A DNA stretch of 7,592 nt from an uncultured Rikenellaceae bacterium. Its GTDB lineage: Bacteria; Bacteroidota; Bacteroidia; Bacteroidales; Rikenellaceae. Within the stretch, counting starts at the first letter, position 1. Each line of letters opens with the position of its first letter. Location of the stretch: contig CAMQVM010000068.1 in the NCBI GenBank assembly GCA_947038135.1, positions 1 to 7,592 of the forward strand. The letters are read 5' to 3'. The position numbers and the translations under genes were made by a program. Of the stretch, positions 1 through 5,407 are shown piece after piece. The notes below the pieces were generated by a model. It worked only from the letters and a program-made list of their open reading frames with translations. It was not told the DNA's origin and did not search any database.

Positions 1-126
1 TCTTATACTCTTTAAACATCCTAGACAACTATGCACGCACACCTTAAGGCATCTTTTACGCACAAACTACCGAGTCGAACCCCTACACCCAACTTTGCCA
101 AATAAAAAGCTATAACAAACCAACAA
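1..126. other. Left-edge region without a supported gene
   Basis: I see no gene here that I can support. Plus-strand frame 2 is open from the edge to a TAA at 110-112, but the translation resembles nothing I know. On the minus strand an ATG at 19-17 begins M-F-K-E-Y-K and runs off the edge. Upstream of it is a weak promoter-like pair: TTG at 129-127, a 20-bp spacer, and TTTATTTG at 106-99 (consensus TAnnTTTG). This could be the 5' end of the next leftward gene, but the evidence is thin. The minus-strand sequence GGGGTTCGACTC recalls a tRNA T-arm, but the flanking bases do not pair. Confidence 0.3.
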
Positions 127-172
127 CAAAAAGGCTGCCTATACTCACCAAATGCGAGATAGGCAGCCTTTC
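127..172 (-). terminator. Intrinsic terminator of the metal operon
   Basis: A perfect 13-bp inverted repeat has arms at 130-142 and 159-171, with GGCTGCC facing GGCAGCC. The stem extends by CTC/GAG (144-146 with 156-158) across a single-base bulge. Read on the minus strand, the 3' arm runs into five T residues (132-128) and then GTTGTTGG, the usual form of a Rho-independent terminator. It begins 16 bp after the HMA gene stop codon, so it ends the leftward operon. The plus-strand reading has only three T residues after the stem, so termination in that direction would be weak. Confidence 0.9.
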
Positions 173-187
173 ACCAACAACAATTTA

Positions 188-517
188 CTACTTTTTCTTC
201 TTCACCTCTGGAGCAACAGCCACACAAGAATCAACCACAAAATCAAGCTCTTCAATAGCAGCTTGAATTGCTTTAGAGTCAGTCTTTGTAGGGTCAAAAG
301 TGATCAACACCTTGTTAGTTTCAAGGTTTACATCTATCTTCTTAACACCCTTTTCGAATGGGATAGACTTCTCTAACTTAGCTTTACAGTCGCCACAATG
401 AAGCTTTACACTGTAACTAGTAGTTGAACGCTCTTTCTTTTTCTTAGCGTCAACACTTTGTGTTGAGATAAACAAAACTGAAAGTGACATACAGATGATA
501 CCGACAATTTTTTTCAT
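188..517 (-). CDS. Secreted heavy-metal-associated (HMA) domain protein
   Basis: This is a 109-residue protein. Residues 1-24 form a signal peptide (M-K-K, hydrophobic core, V-D-A just before a lysine run), so the mature protein should lie in the periplasm. Residues 35-97 fit an HMA ferredoxin-like fold. The metal loop is H40-C41-G-D-C44, equivalent to the GMTCxxC loop of copper chaperones and MerP, followed by the usual pattern of helix, V-x-x-x-x-V-N-L strand and I-T-F-D strand. A third cysteine, C98, follows the domain. The tail ends in four lysines. HMA loops bind soft metals, mainly Cu(I), also Hg(II), Zn(II) or Cd(II); sequence alone does not decide which. The gene lies 48 bp after the TonB receptor gene and directly before the terminator, so it is most likely the last gene of that operon and acts as a periplasmic metal carrier or buffer for the receptor. 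No separate promoter is visible. Confidence 0.9.
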   Translation of the reverse strand: MKKIVGIICMSLSVLFISTQSVDAKKKKERSTTSYSVKLHCGDCKAKLEKSIPFEKGVKKIDVNLETNKVLITFDPTKTDSKAIQAAIEELDFVVDSCVAVAPEVKKKK

Positions 518-565
518 AATTTCTTCGTTTAATGATTAATAATTAATATTGGATTGTTAATAAAT

Positions 566-2851
566 TTACAAAGTATATCGTAAACCTGCATAAAACTTAC
601 GCCCCATGATAGGTCCCCAAATGACAGTAGAGTTAAATTTAGAAGAGAACGGATCTCCAGCAGATATAATAGGATCACTCTGGCGATAGTTAGCTATATT
701 CTCACACCCTACATAAACATCTATCTTCTTAAACTTCTTGGTTATCTGTGCAAAAAACATTGGGTATACTTTAGAGTAATCACTTATCAAAGGATCACCA
801 TTTTGGTTTGGTAAGCGAGTCTGACCATTTATCTGCGCTGTAACATCAAACACCCATTTGTCGTAATTTGTAGCATATTGTAGGTTTATAAGCCCCTTAA
901 AACGATCTATAAGTGGCGTAACAACCTGCACGTTATCTTTAAGTGTTACTTTGGTATCATTATACCTATATGTAGCAAACAGGGTAAACCTATTAAATGG
1001 CTCATACGAGAAATCTATTTGGTAGGTATTAGTATACGAGTCACCATTTAAATTATAAAACATAATTTGCTGGCTATTTGTCTCTTGGTCTACAATAACC
1101 TGATTAGAAAACTCACTACGGAAATAGTCAAGACTAACAGAGGCACGTGGATCATTAAAAAGCTTAAACTTCTGTGTGATAGATGCACCAGCAGTAAATC
1201 CTCTCTCTAGTGGGTTTAAATCATCGGCAAAATTAAGACTGCGACCAGTAGCAAGCATACCAATATTATCGGTTACAAGCGACATGATTCTATAACCCAC
1301 ACCTGCCGAGGCTCTAACGGTTGTAGTTGGTGTAACATCATACTTAATATGCCCACGAGGAGTAAACATAAATCCATATTCGTTATTATGATCAGCACGA
1401 ACACCTGCCACCATATCAAACTTATCTCCTAGCTTTAATGTATACTCACCAAATGCACCTACCGTAAATAGATCACGGCTCATATCATACTCTTTACCCT
1501 CTACAATATAATCACCTGCACTATTTTTGCCTGTTGTGTATCTATCAAATAGCTTCTCATCATATATATCAGCGGTAAATGTTGCCCCCATTATAAATTG
1601 GTGCTTCTGCCCCTTATTTATCTGGTATAAAAGATTTGTGTAAGCTGAGTTTTGCGCTCCATTATAATCTTTAATACCGAAAAATGCGTCCTGCTTATGA
1701 TATACGTAGTCGGCTACAACAGCAATATTAGATGTTGTCTCTTCAAGATACAGCGGATCATCAAGCTCTAACACATTTCTTTTTAGTGGAAACCCAGCCT
1801 TAATATAGGCGTTAAAGTGTCTATTATTGATATTTGAGCCATACTTATTTGTTGTTCCTCTATCTGCTGCGGTGTAGTCGAGCTGTCCACCCTCACGATC
1901 TTCCGATAAAACCTTGATACCATAACGTATTTGTGTGCCGTTGTCAGCCTCATACAACCATCTATTTGCAAAGTTATACTGCTCTTTTAGTGGCATATCA
2001 AGAAAACCATCGTTGTTATGATCAAGCTTCATTTTATCAAATGATGCATGGGTAAGTATTACTGTCGACAACTTATCATTGATTTGTAGAGAGCTGGTAA
2101 CATTGGCTTCGGTGCGCAGCTCACTACTTAAAAATAGGTTAACAAACAGAGGCGTTTTATCTGTTGGTTTTCTATGCTCTAAATTTATCTGCCCTGTAAG
2201 AGCCTCATATCCATTCACTACCGAAGTTACACCTTTAGATATCTGAATACCTTGAAGCCACATTCCTGGCGTGTGCTCTAACCCATAGGTAGCTCCAAGT
2301 CCACGAGCCATTGGACGTGCTTCGTCAAGCATTTGAGTGTACATTCCTGCGTATCCTAAAAGCTTTATTTGACGTGCTCCTGAAACTGCATCTGAGTAAC
2401 CAACCGATACAGATGCTGAGTTTTCAAAGCTCTCTGCAATATTACAACAAGCCATTTTACATAGACCTGCAAAGGTAATCATCTCTTTCTTCTCCATTGA
2501 TAGGTTAGAGATAGAGTTGCTTCTACGGTTTACGACCTCAACTTTATCAATTTGTAAGGCAGAAGATAATAATGTAAATTCAACATCTGTTTGATCTGTA
2601 ATTTTGAGCGTATCGCTTTTGTAACCAACATATTGAGCTATAAGAATGGTGTTATTTCTATTTTTTGATATTGTGAACTGCCCCGCTGCATCTGTTGCTA
2701 CTGCTTTATTGTTATCAGCCCAAACGACTATTGCACCAATGATAGGGTCTTTCCCTCCACTGCTATTTAATGTATTTACTACTCCTGTTATATTTTTCGC
2801 TGAAACTGTAACAGCAAACATAACAAAGAATATCGATAATATCTTTTTCAT
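566..2851 (-). CDS. TonB-dependent outer-membrane receptor, probably for metal (copper) uptake
   Basis: This 761-residue receptor has a signal peptide (1-18, ending V-S-A). A carboxypeptidase-regulatory-like beta domain follows at about 21-95 (opening I-T-G-V-V, with G-A-x-V and V-G-Y-K). The plug domain is at about 115-225 and the 22-strand barrel runs to the C-terminal strand F-Y-A-G-L-R-Y-T-L. The length is normal for the family. The plug begins with an unusual cluster, C131-K-M-A-C135-C136, then N-I-A-E-S-F-E. From memory this double cysteine recurs in a Bacteroidota receptor subgroup found beside HMA or mercury/copper genes, and it could contact metal. Residues 277-285 (D-H-N-N-D-G-F-L-D) read like an EF-hand calcium loop. 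The receptor takes up its ligand using TonB/ExbBD energy. It sits between the Cys-rich leader gene (128 bp upstream) and the HMA gene (48 bp downstream). I found no TAnnTTTG promoter in the 128-bp gap, so it is probably co-transcribed with the upstream gene. The substrate is inferred from context. Confidence 0.92.
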   Translation of the reverse strand: MKKILSIFFVMFAVTVSAKNITGVVNTLNSSGGKDPIIGAIVVWADNNKAVATDAAGQFTISKNRNNTILIAQYVGYKSDTLKITDQTDVEFTLLSSALQIDKVEVVNRRSNSISNLSMEKKEMITFAGLCKMACCNIAESFENSASVSVGYSDAVSGARQIKLLGYAGMYTQMLDEARPMARGLGATYGLEHTPGMWLQGIQISKGVTSVVNGYEALTGQINLEHRKPTDKTPLFVNLFLSSELRTEANVTSSLQINDKLSTVILTHASFDKMKLDHNNDGFLDMPLKEQYNFANRWLYEADNGTQIRYGIKVLSEDREGGQLDYTAADRGTTNKYGSNINNRHFNAYIKAGFPLKRNVLELDDPLYLEETTSNIAVVADYVYHKQDAFFGIKDYNGAQNSAYTNLLYQINKGQKHQFIMGATFTADIYDEKLFDRYTTGKNSAGDYIVEGKEYDMSRDLFTVGAFGEYTLKLGDKFDMVAGVRADHNNEYGFMFTPRGHIKYDVTPTTTVRASAGVGYRIMSLVTDNIGMLATGRSLNFADDLNPLERGFTAGASITQKFKLFNDPRASVSLDYFRSEFSNQVIVDQETNSQQIMFYNLNGDSYTNTYQIDFSYEPFNRFTLFATYRYNDTKVTLKDNVQVVTPLIDRFKGLINLQYATNYDKWVFDVTAQINGQTRLPNQNGDPLISDYSKVYPMFFAQITKKFKKIDVYVGCENIANYRQSDPIISAGDPFSSKFNSTVIWGPIMGRKFYAGLRYTL

Positions 2852-2873
2852 CTTATTTAATTATTTATATCAC

Positions 2874-2899
2874 TTACACCTTTTATAATATAGGTGTAA
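2874..2899 (-). promoter_or_regulatory. Inverted repeat (hairpin 2) just upstream of the receptor start codon
   Basis: TTACACCT at 2874-2881 and AGGTGTAA at 2892-2899 form a perfect 8-bp dyad with a 10-nt A/T loop. In the minus-strand RNA the stem can lengthen by three weaker pairs (U-G, A-U, U-G). Its 3' edge is 22 nt from the receptor ATG, where it could hide or expose the A/U-rich ribosome entry region. The stem has no following U tract, so it is not an intrinsic terminator. It could instead be a DNA operator, because its half-site AGGTGTA resembles that of the neighbouring dyad at 2916-2944. Confidence 0.6.
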
Positions 2900-2915
2900 A
2901 TAGTATATGTACGAC

Positions 2916-2944
2916 AATTTACTCCTAAACAAGGAGTATAAATT
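2916..2944 (-). promoter_or_regulatory. Inverted repeat (hairpin 1) between the Cys-rich gene and the receptor gene
   Basis: TACTCCT at 2920-2926 and AGGAGTA at 2932-2938 form a perfect 7-bp dyad with a 5-nt loop. AATT at 2916-2919 and 2941-2944 can add four pairs after a 2-nt bulge. In the minus-strand RNA the structure begins 35 nt after the stop codon of the Cys-rich gene. Its AGGAGTA half-site differs at one position from the AGGTGTA of the dyad at 2874-2899. The 3' arm of hairpin 1 (2926-2917) can pair with the 5' arm of hairpin 2 (2901-2892) at 9 of 10 positions, which gives alternative, mutually exclusive folds. It has no U tract. Confidence 0.6.
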
Positions 2945-2979
2945 TCTCAGAACCTACTTTTAGGCGCTGATGCAAAGTA

Positions 2980-3405
2980 CTAATTAAATAATGGGGGAGC
3001 TCGTAATGAGATACAAAGAGGTGTTAGATCTCCAATTAAAGGAGAGTCATCAATACAGAATTGACACCTCGAACACAGTTGTGTTATTTGTGGTATAGAT
3101 ATGTTATTTGTAAATGATATTGTGCATAGAGGTATATCAACCCCATCAAACATCGACTCGGTCTCAGAAGCAGCGGCACGGCTAGATACAAAATCTGTTT
3201 CGATGCCACATGAAGAGCTCTCTTCATCAGTGTCATGATCGCCAAGAAACCCTACACAATCACACCTTTTATCTTCAACATCAGAACACTCTGACTGAAT
3301 AAACGAGTGCATCTGCTCATGGAATAGAGAGTGCCCCATTACTGGTAGTTGTAACACCAGGAATAGCAGCGTGATAAAATTTATTTTAAAATTTCTCGAT
3401 CTCAT
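2980..3405 (-). CDS. Secreted Cys/His-rich small protein with C-terminal RAPP; candidate metal-sensing arrest peptide
   Basis: This 141-residue protein has no family I can assign with certainty. Residues 1-24 form a signal peptide (basic start R-S-R-N, hydrophobic core 10-22). Three histidines spaced four apart follow (H25, H29, H33). There are nine cysteines: C40, C48, C50, C66, C94, C111, C114, C117 and C131. C111-S-R-C114-Q-F-C117 is a compact metal-type cluster. The protein ends with R135-A-P-P138-L-F-N-stop (RAPP codons at 3003-2992). RAPP is the stalling sequence of the ApdA/ApdP arrest peptides and is close to the RAGP of SecM. Small secreted Cys proteins with a proline-rich end (DUF2946: CruR of Bordetella, CutF of Rhodobacter) precede copper receptor or oxidase genes and regulate them during their own translation. 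Gene order and architecture here are the same, but I infer the role. The start is fixed by the signal peptide; the next Met (23) would lose it. A plain periplasmic metal-binding protein is the alternative. Confidence 0.85.
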   Translation of the reverse strand: MRSRNFKINFITLLFLVLQLPVMGHSLFHEQMHSFIQSECSDVEDKRCDCVGFLGDHDTDEESSSCGIETDFVSSRAAASETESMFDGVDIPLCTISFTNNISIPQITQLCSRCQFCIDDSPLIGDLTPLCISLRAPPLFN

Positions 3406-3409
3406 GATA

Positions 3410-3439
3410 CAAAGATAGTATTTTATTTTGAATCTTCAA
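3410..3439 (-). promoter_or_regulatory. Bacteroidota promoter of the metal operon, inside the 3' end of the channel gene
   Basis: On the minus strand, TTG (3439-3437) is followed by a 19-bp spacer and TATCTTTG (3417-3410), a perfect TAnnTTTG -7 box. The spacing equals that of the secDF promoter at 5242-5271. Only four bases (TATC, 3409-3406) separate the -7 box from the ATG at 3405, so transcription should start at or within a few bases of the start codon. The -33 box lies within the last codons of the channel gene, which stops at 3423. Confidence 0.7.
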
Positions 3440-4802
3440 CAATATCATTAATATTTTCTTTTATATCTTCGTTCATACTCTCGTTATCATCCTTCTTTTC
3501 GATATCTACTACCGTAGGAGTTGAACCTGTTCTTTGATATATAAGTATGTTTAACTCACTAGCTGCACGAAGCATATTTTCAATTATATCGCTTACTGTA
3601 TTTTCATACTCTACCCACTCTTTAGTCTTTGTAAAGCCATATAATTGCAATGGTAACCCATTATGCTCAATATCTCTATAACGCACCATTGTAGTAAGCG
3701 AGTTATTTAGTTTAGTATGCTTAGTTAGGTAGGCTATCAAATAGTTTCTGAATAGAGACAGATTGGTTTTATGCTGCTCAACCTGCTGCTCGTTTTGCTG
3801 TTGATTCTGCTCTTGAGTTTGCTGTTTATTTTGCTCACCTACCTCTTCACCCTGCTCAGTTAACTGGTTATTACCAGTCATTTCGCTATAATATGCAGCA
3901 AAAAAGACACTGCTACTTAGTGCACCAACCTGCTCGTTAGATAGCGGTATTATTGAGGTAACATCTATATAAAACGTTTTTGCGAACCTTCTACCGCCAC
4001 CCTTTTCCATACCTCGCCAGTTAATAAATGATTGGTTTGTTAGTGTATATATAGGTATAAATGAGAATGTATTATCCCAGTTTTGAACCTTTACAGTAGT
4101 AAGGTTTAGATCTACAACTATTCCGTTAGCCTTTCCTGAGGGAAGCTCTAGCCAGTCTCCAAGCCGCACCATATCTTGCACAGAGAGCTGTATTGACGCA
4201 ATAAAACCTAGCAACATATCTTTAAACACAAGCGATAGCACCGCAGCAAATGCAGCAAGACCCGTAAGAAAACTTGCCAACTTAAGGTTGAAAAGTATAA
4301 TCAACACTACTATTGTAGCCACAAAATAGATCATAACCTTTAAGGTCTGCATATAGTTTTTTATGCTCTTTTCACGTGATCGAGGTAGTGTTTTATAAAA
4401 ATCATGAAGCGAGTCGATTACCGAGAATATCATCATAACTATAAAAACCACCGCCAAAATCTGCATTATAACAACGATAGTATGAATCAAATCTGAGCTA
4501 TGTCCTTGAAGTAGATATCCAATAGTTTGAATCAACACTATAACTACCACAAGACGTGAGCTTCGCTTAAAAAAATTGTGAGCAAGAAGATAATCGTCCC
4601 ATTTAGTGCGTTTGTTGGCTACTAACTTATGCAGAAGCACTATAACAAATTTGTTTAGTATAATATCTATGATATACACCATTACTGCAATAGCCAAAAT
4701 AGTTATTGTAACAGTTAGATAGTCGCTCACCTCAGGGTTAATACCCTTTTCAATAAAAAAATTCTCTAAGCTTTTTATAATCCAAATTTTCTCTTTTGCC
4801 AT
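3423..4802 (-). CDS. Mechanosensitive channel of the MscS superfamily, YbdG type
   Basis: This inner-membrane channel opens under membrane tension to release solutes on hypo-osmotic shock. I take the ATG at 4802 (459 residues, M-A-K-E-K-I-W). A GTG at 4853 would add 17 polar residues not expected in the family. Five hydrophobic segments lie at about 28-50, 83-100, 106-130, 152-172 and 178-207; the last is the Gly/Ala-rich pore helix. The beta domain starts at about 211 (R-L-G-D-W-L-E-L). It holds the YbdG hallmarks L-T-T-V-K-V-Q-N-W-D-N-T (about 234-245) and N-W-R-G-M (261-265), followed by G-G-G-R-R. The C-terminal domain has F-R-N-Y-L-x-A-Y-L and H-N-G-L-P-L-Q-L-Y. It is interrupted by a Gln/Glu-rich tandem repeat (residues 321-344) and ends in an acidic tail. 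The gene is divergent from secDF. It ends 17 bp before the metal operon, with no terminator between, so read-through is likely. I found no consensus promoter upstream. Confidence 0.9.
   Translation of the reverse strand: MAKEKIWIIKSLENFFIEKGINPEVSDYLTVTITILAIAVMVYIIDIILNKFVIVLLHKLVANKRTKWDDYLLAHNFFKRSSRLVVVIVLIQTIGYLLQGHSSDLIHTIVVIMQILAVVFIVMMIFSVIDSLHDFYKTLPRSREKSIKNYMQTLKVMIYFVATIVVLIILFNLKLASFLTGLAAFAAVLSLVFKDMLLGFIASIQLSVQDMVRLGDWLELPSGKANGIVVDLNLTTVKVQNWDNTFSFIPIYTLTNQSFINWRGMEKGGGRRFAKTFYIDVTSIIPLSNEQVGALSSSVFFAAYYSEMTGNNQLTEQGEEVGEQNKQQTQEQNQQQNEQQVEQHKTNLSLFRNYLIAYLTKHTKLNNSLTTMVRYRDIEHNGLPLQLYGFTKTKEWVEYENTVSDIIENMLRAASELNILIYQRTGSTPTVVDIEKKDDNESMNEDIKENINDIVEDSK
3772..3864 (-). repeat. 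Degenerate 12-bp tandem repeat encoding a Gln-rich tetrapeptide array in the channel
   Basis: On the plus strand, units starting TGCT recur every 12 bases at 3772, 3784, 3796, 3808, 3820 and 3832, with a further unit at 3853 after a 9-base gap. In the channel they encode four-residue units V-G-E-Q, N-K-Q-Q, T-Q-E-Q, N-Q-Q-Q, N-E-Q-Q and V-E-Q-H (residues 321-344). The units have diverged at the DNA level, so this is an old rather than freshly expanded minisatellite. The array sits in the cytoplasmic C-terminal domain, where it probably forms a flexible or coiled linker. Confidence 0.8.
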
Positions 4803-5241
4803 TATTATGATATTTTTCGTTGTTTTATAGTCGATATTGCAAAAATTGTGCACTTTTATGTAACCGATCTATTAATTTATGAAATTACACTTATAAAAAC
4901 TGAAAAACTTTCAAAAAATGCAGGCATATTATTATTAATTAATATTATCAACTCTACTAGCCCGATGCAAAACCGTAAAAGCTCCAAACTCGAGGAGGTA
5001 GTTGATGAATATATTAAATGTAAAGAATTGAGCATTAGTATCTAAGGAGCACACTTTAGTATCTAACTAAATTCTGAACCCGAAAATGATGATGCAGTTC
5101 ACAATTATGCAACGGTCTATCTAAACTTTTTTTCACTAATTTGCATCGTTTAAACAGCTCTTTTATTGCCCAAATATCATAAATTAGCGACTAAAAGTTT
5201 AAAGTTAAAAAAAAAAATTAACATAAAAATCATAATAAATA
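4803..5241. other. Divergent intergenic region between the channel gene and the secDF promoter
   Basis: This AT-rich stretch contains no gene I can support. A plus-strand frame (4965-5045) encodes 26 residues starting M-Q-N-R-K-S-S-K-L-E-E-V-V. They faintly recall the N-terminus of DUF721 proteins, but it is too short to call and may be chance or a relic. The stretch also holds the 11-bp direct repeat at 5035-5066 and a run of eleven A residues (5207-5217). That run lies within the symmetric GTTAA...TTAAC and just upstream of the secDF -33 box, where it could act as an UP-type element. No TAnnTTTG promoter faces the channel gene. Confidence 0.5.
5035..5066 (+). repeat. 11-bp direct repeat TTAGTATCTAA, two copies
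   Basis: TTAGTATCTAA occurs exactly at 5035-5045 and again at 5056-5066, 21 bp from start to start, or two turns of the helix. Both copies would therefore lie on the same face of the DNA. They lie about 180-200 bp upstream of the secDF promoter and 230-260 bp upstream of the channel start. An operator for a protein that binds as a tandem dimer is possible; replication slippage is the simple alternative. Confidence 0.6.
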
Positions 5242-5271
5242 TTGCATAAAAAATTAAAATCCGTATATTTG
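5242..5271 (+). promoter_or_regulatory. secDF promoter, Bacteroidota type
   Basis: TTG at 5242-5244, a 19-bp spacer and TATATTTG at 5264-5271 match the TTG/TAnnTTTG consensus of the primary sigma factor in Bacteroidota. A poly-A tract lies directly upstream. Transcription should start near 5276, leaving a leader of about 130 nt before the secDF ATG. Confidence 0.8.
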
Positions 5272-5275
5272 TCAA

Positions 5276-5407
5276 TTGAAATACATCTGGTTTAAGCAGA
5301 CTACAACCACTTTAATTAATTAATGCTCTAAGTGTCAATTAATTAAAGGGGAGATATACCCTTGAACAAGAATTAATTAATGTTTAACATATATAACAAA
5401 AATCAAA
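5276..5407 (+). promoter_or_regulatory. secDF 5' leader with three AATTAATTAA copies, a hairpin and two upstream ATGs
   Basis: AATTAATTAA occurs at 5314-5323, 5337-5346 and 5371-5380. The first and third continue to TG, so each ends in an ATG (5323 and 5380). The first ATG opens the minimal frame ATG-CTC-TAA. The second opens a 50-codon frame ending at 5532, which overlaps the secDF start out of frame. AAGGG (5346-5350) and CCCTT (5359-5363) form a hairpin between copies 2 and 3. Because AATTAATT is self-complementary, copy 2 can pair with copy 1 or copy 3, giving exclusive folds. A regulatory role is inference; the region is AT-rich and some of this may be chance. Confidence 0.4.

Noticed and set aside
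57..90. tRNA-like T-arm on the minus strand (GGGGTTCGACTC)
   Set aside because: The five bases on either side of the TTCGA loop do not pair, and no acceptor, D or anticodon arms can be drawn.
152..376. Plus-strand 74-codon frame over the end of the HMA gene
   Set aside because: It lies antisense to the well-supported HMA protein and the translation shows no family features.
1783..1971. Minus-strand 62-codon frame inside the receptor gene
   Set aside because: It is an alternative frame of a long, clear receptor coding sequence.
2646..2888. Plus-strand 80-codon hydrophobic frame over the receptor start
   Set aside because: It is antisense to the signal peptide and N-terminal domain of the receptor; its hydrophobicity is a by-product of that.
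2916..2944. Hairpin 1 as an intrinsic terminator after the Cys-rich gene
   Set aside because: The stem is short and is not followed by a U tract in either direction.
4803..4853. GTG-initiated 17-residue N-terminal extension of the channel
   Set aside because: The ATG at 4802 gives a normal start just before the family's N-terminal region. The extension is polar and Asn-rich and starts at a rarer codon.
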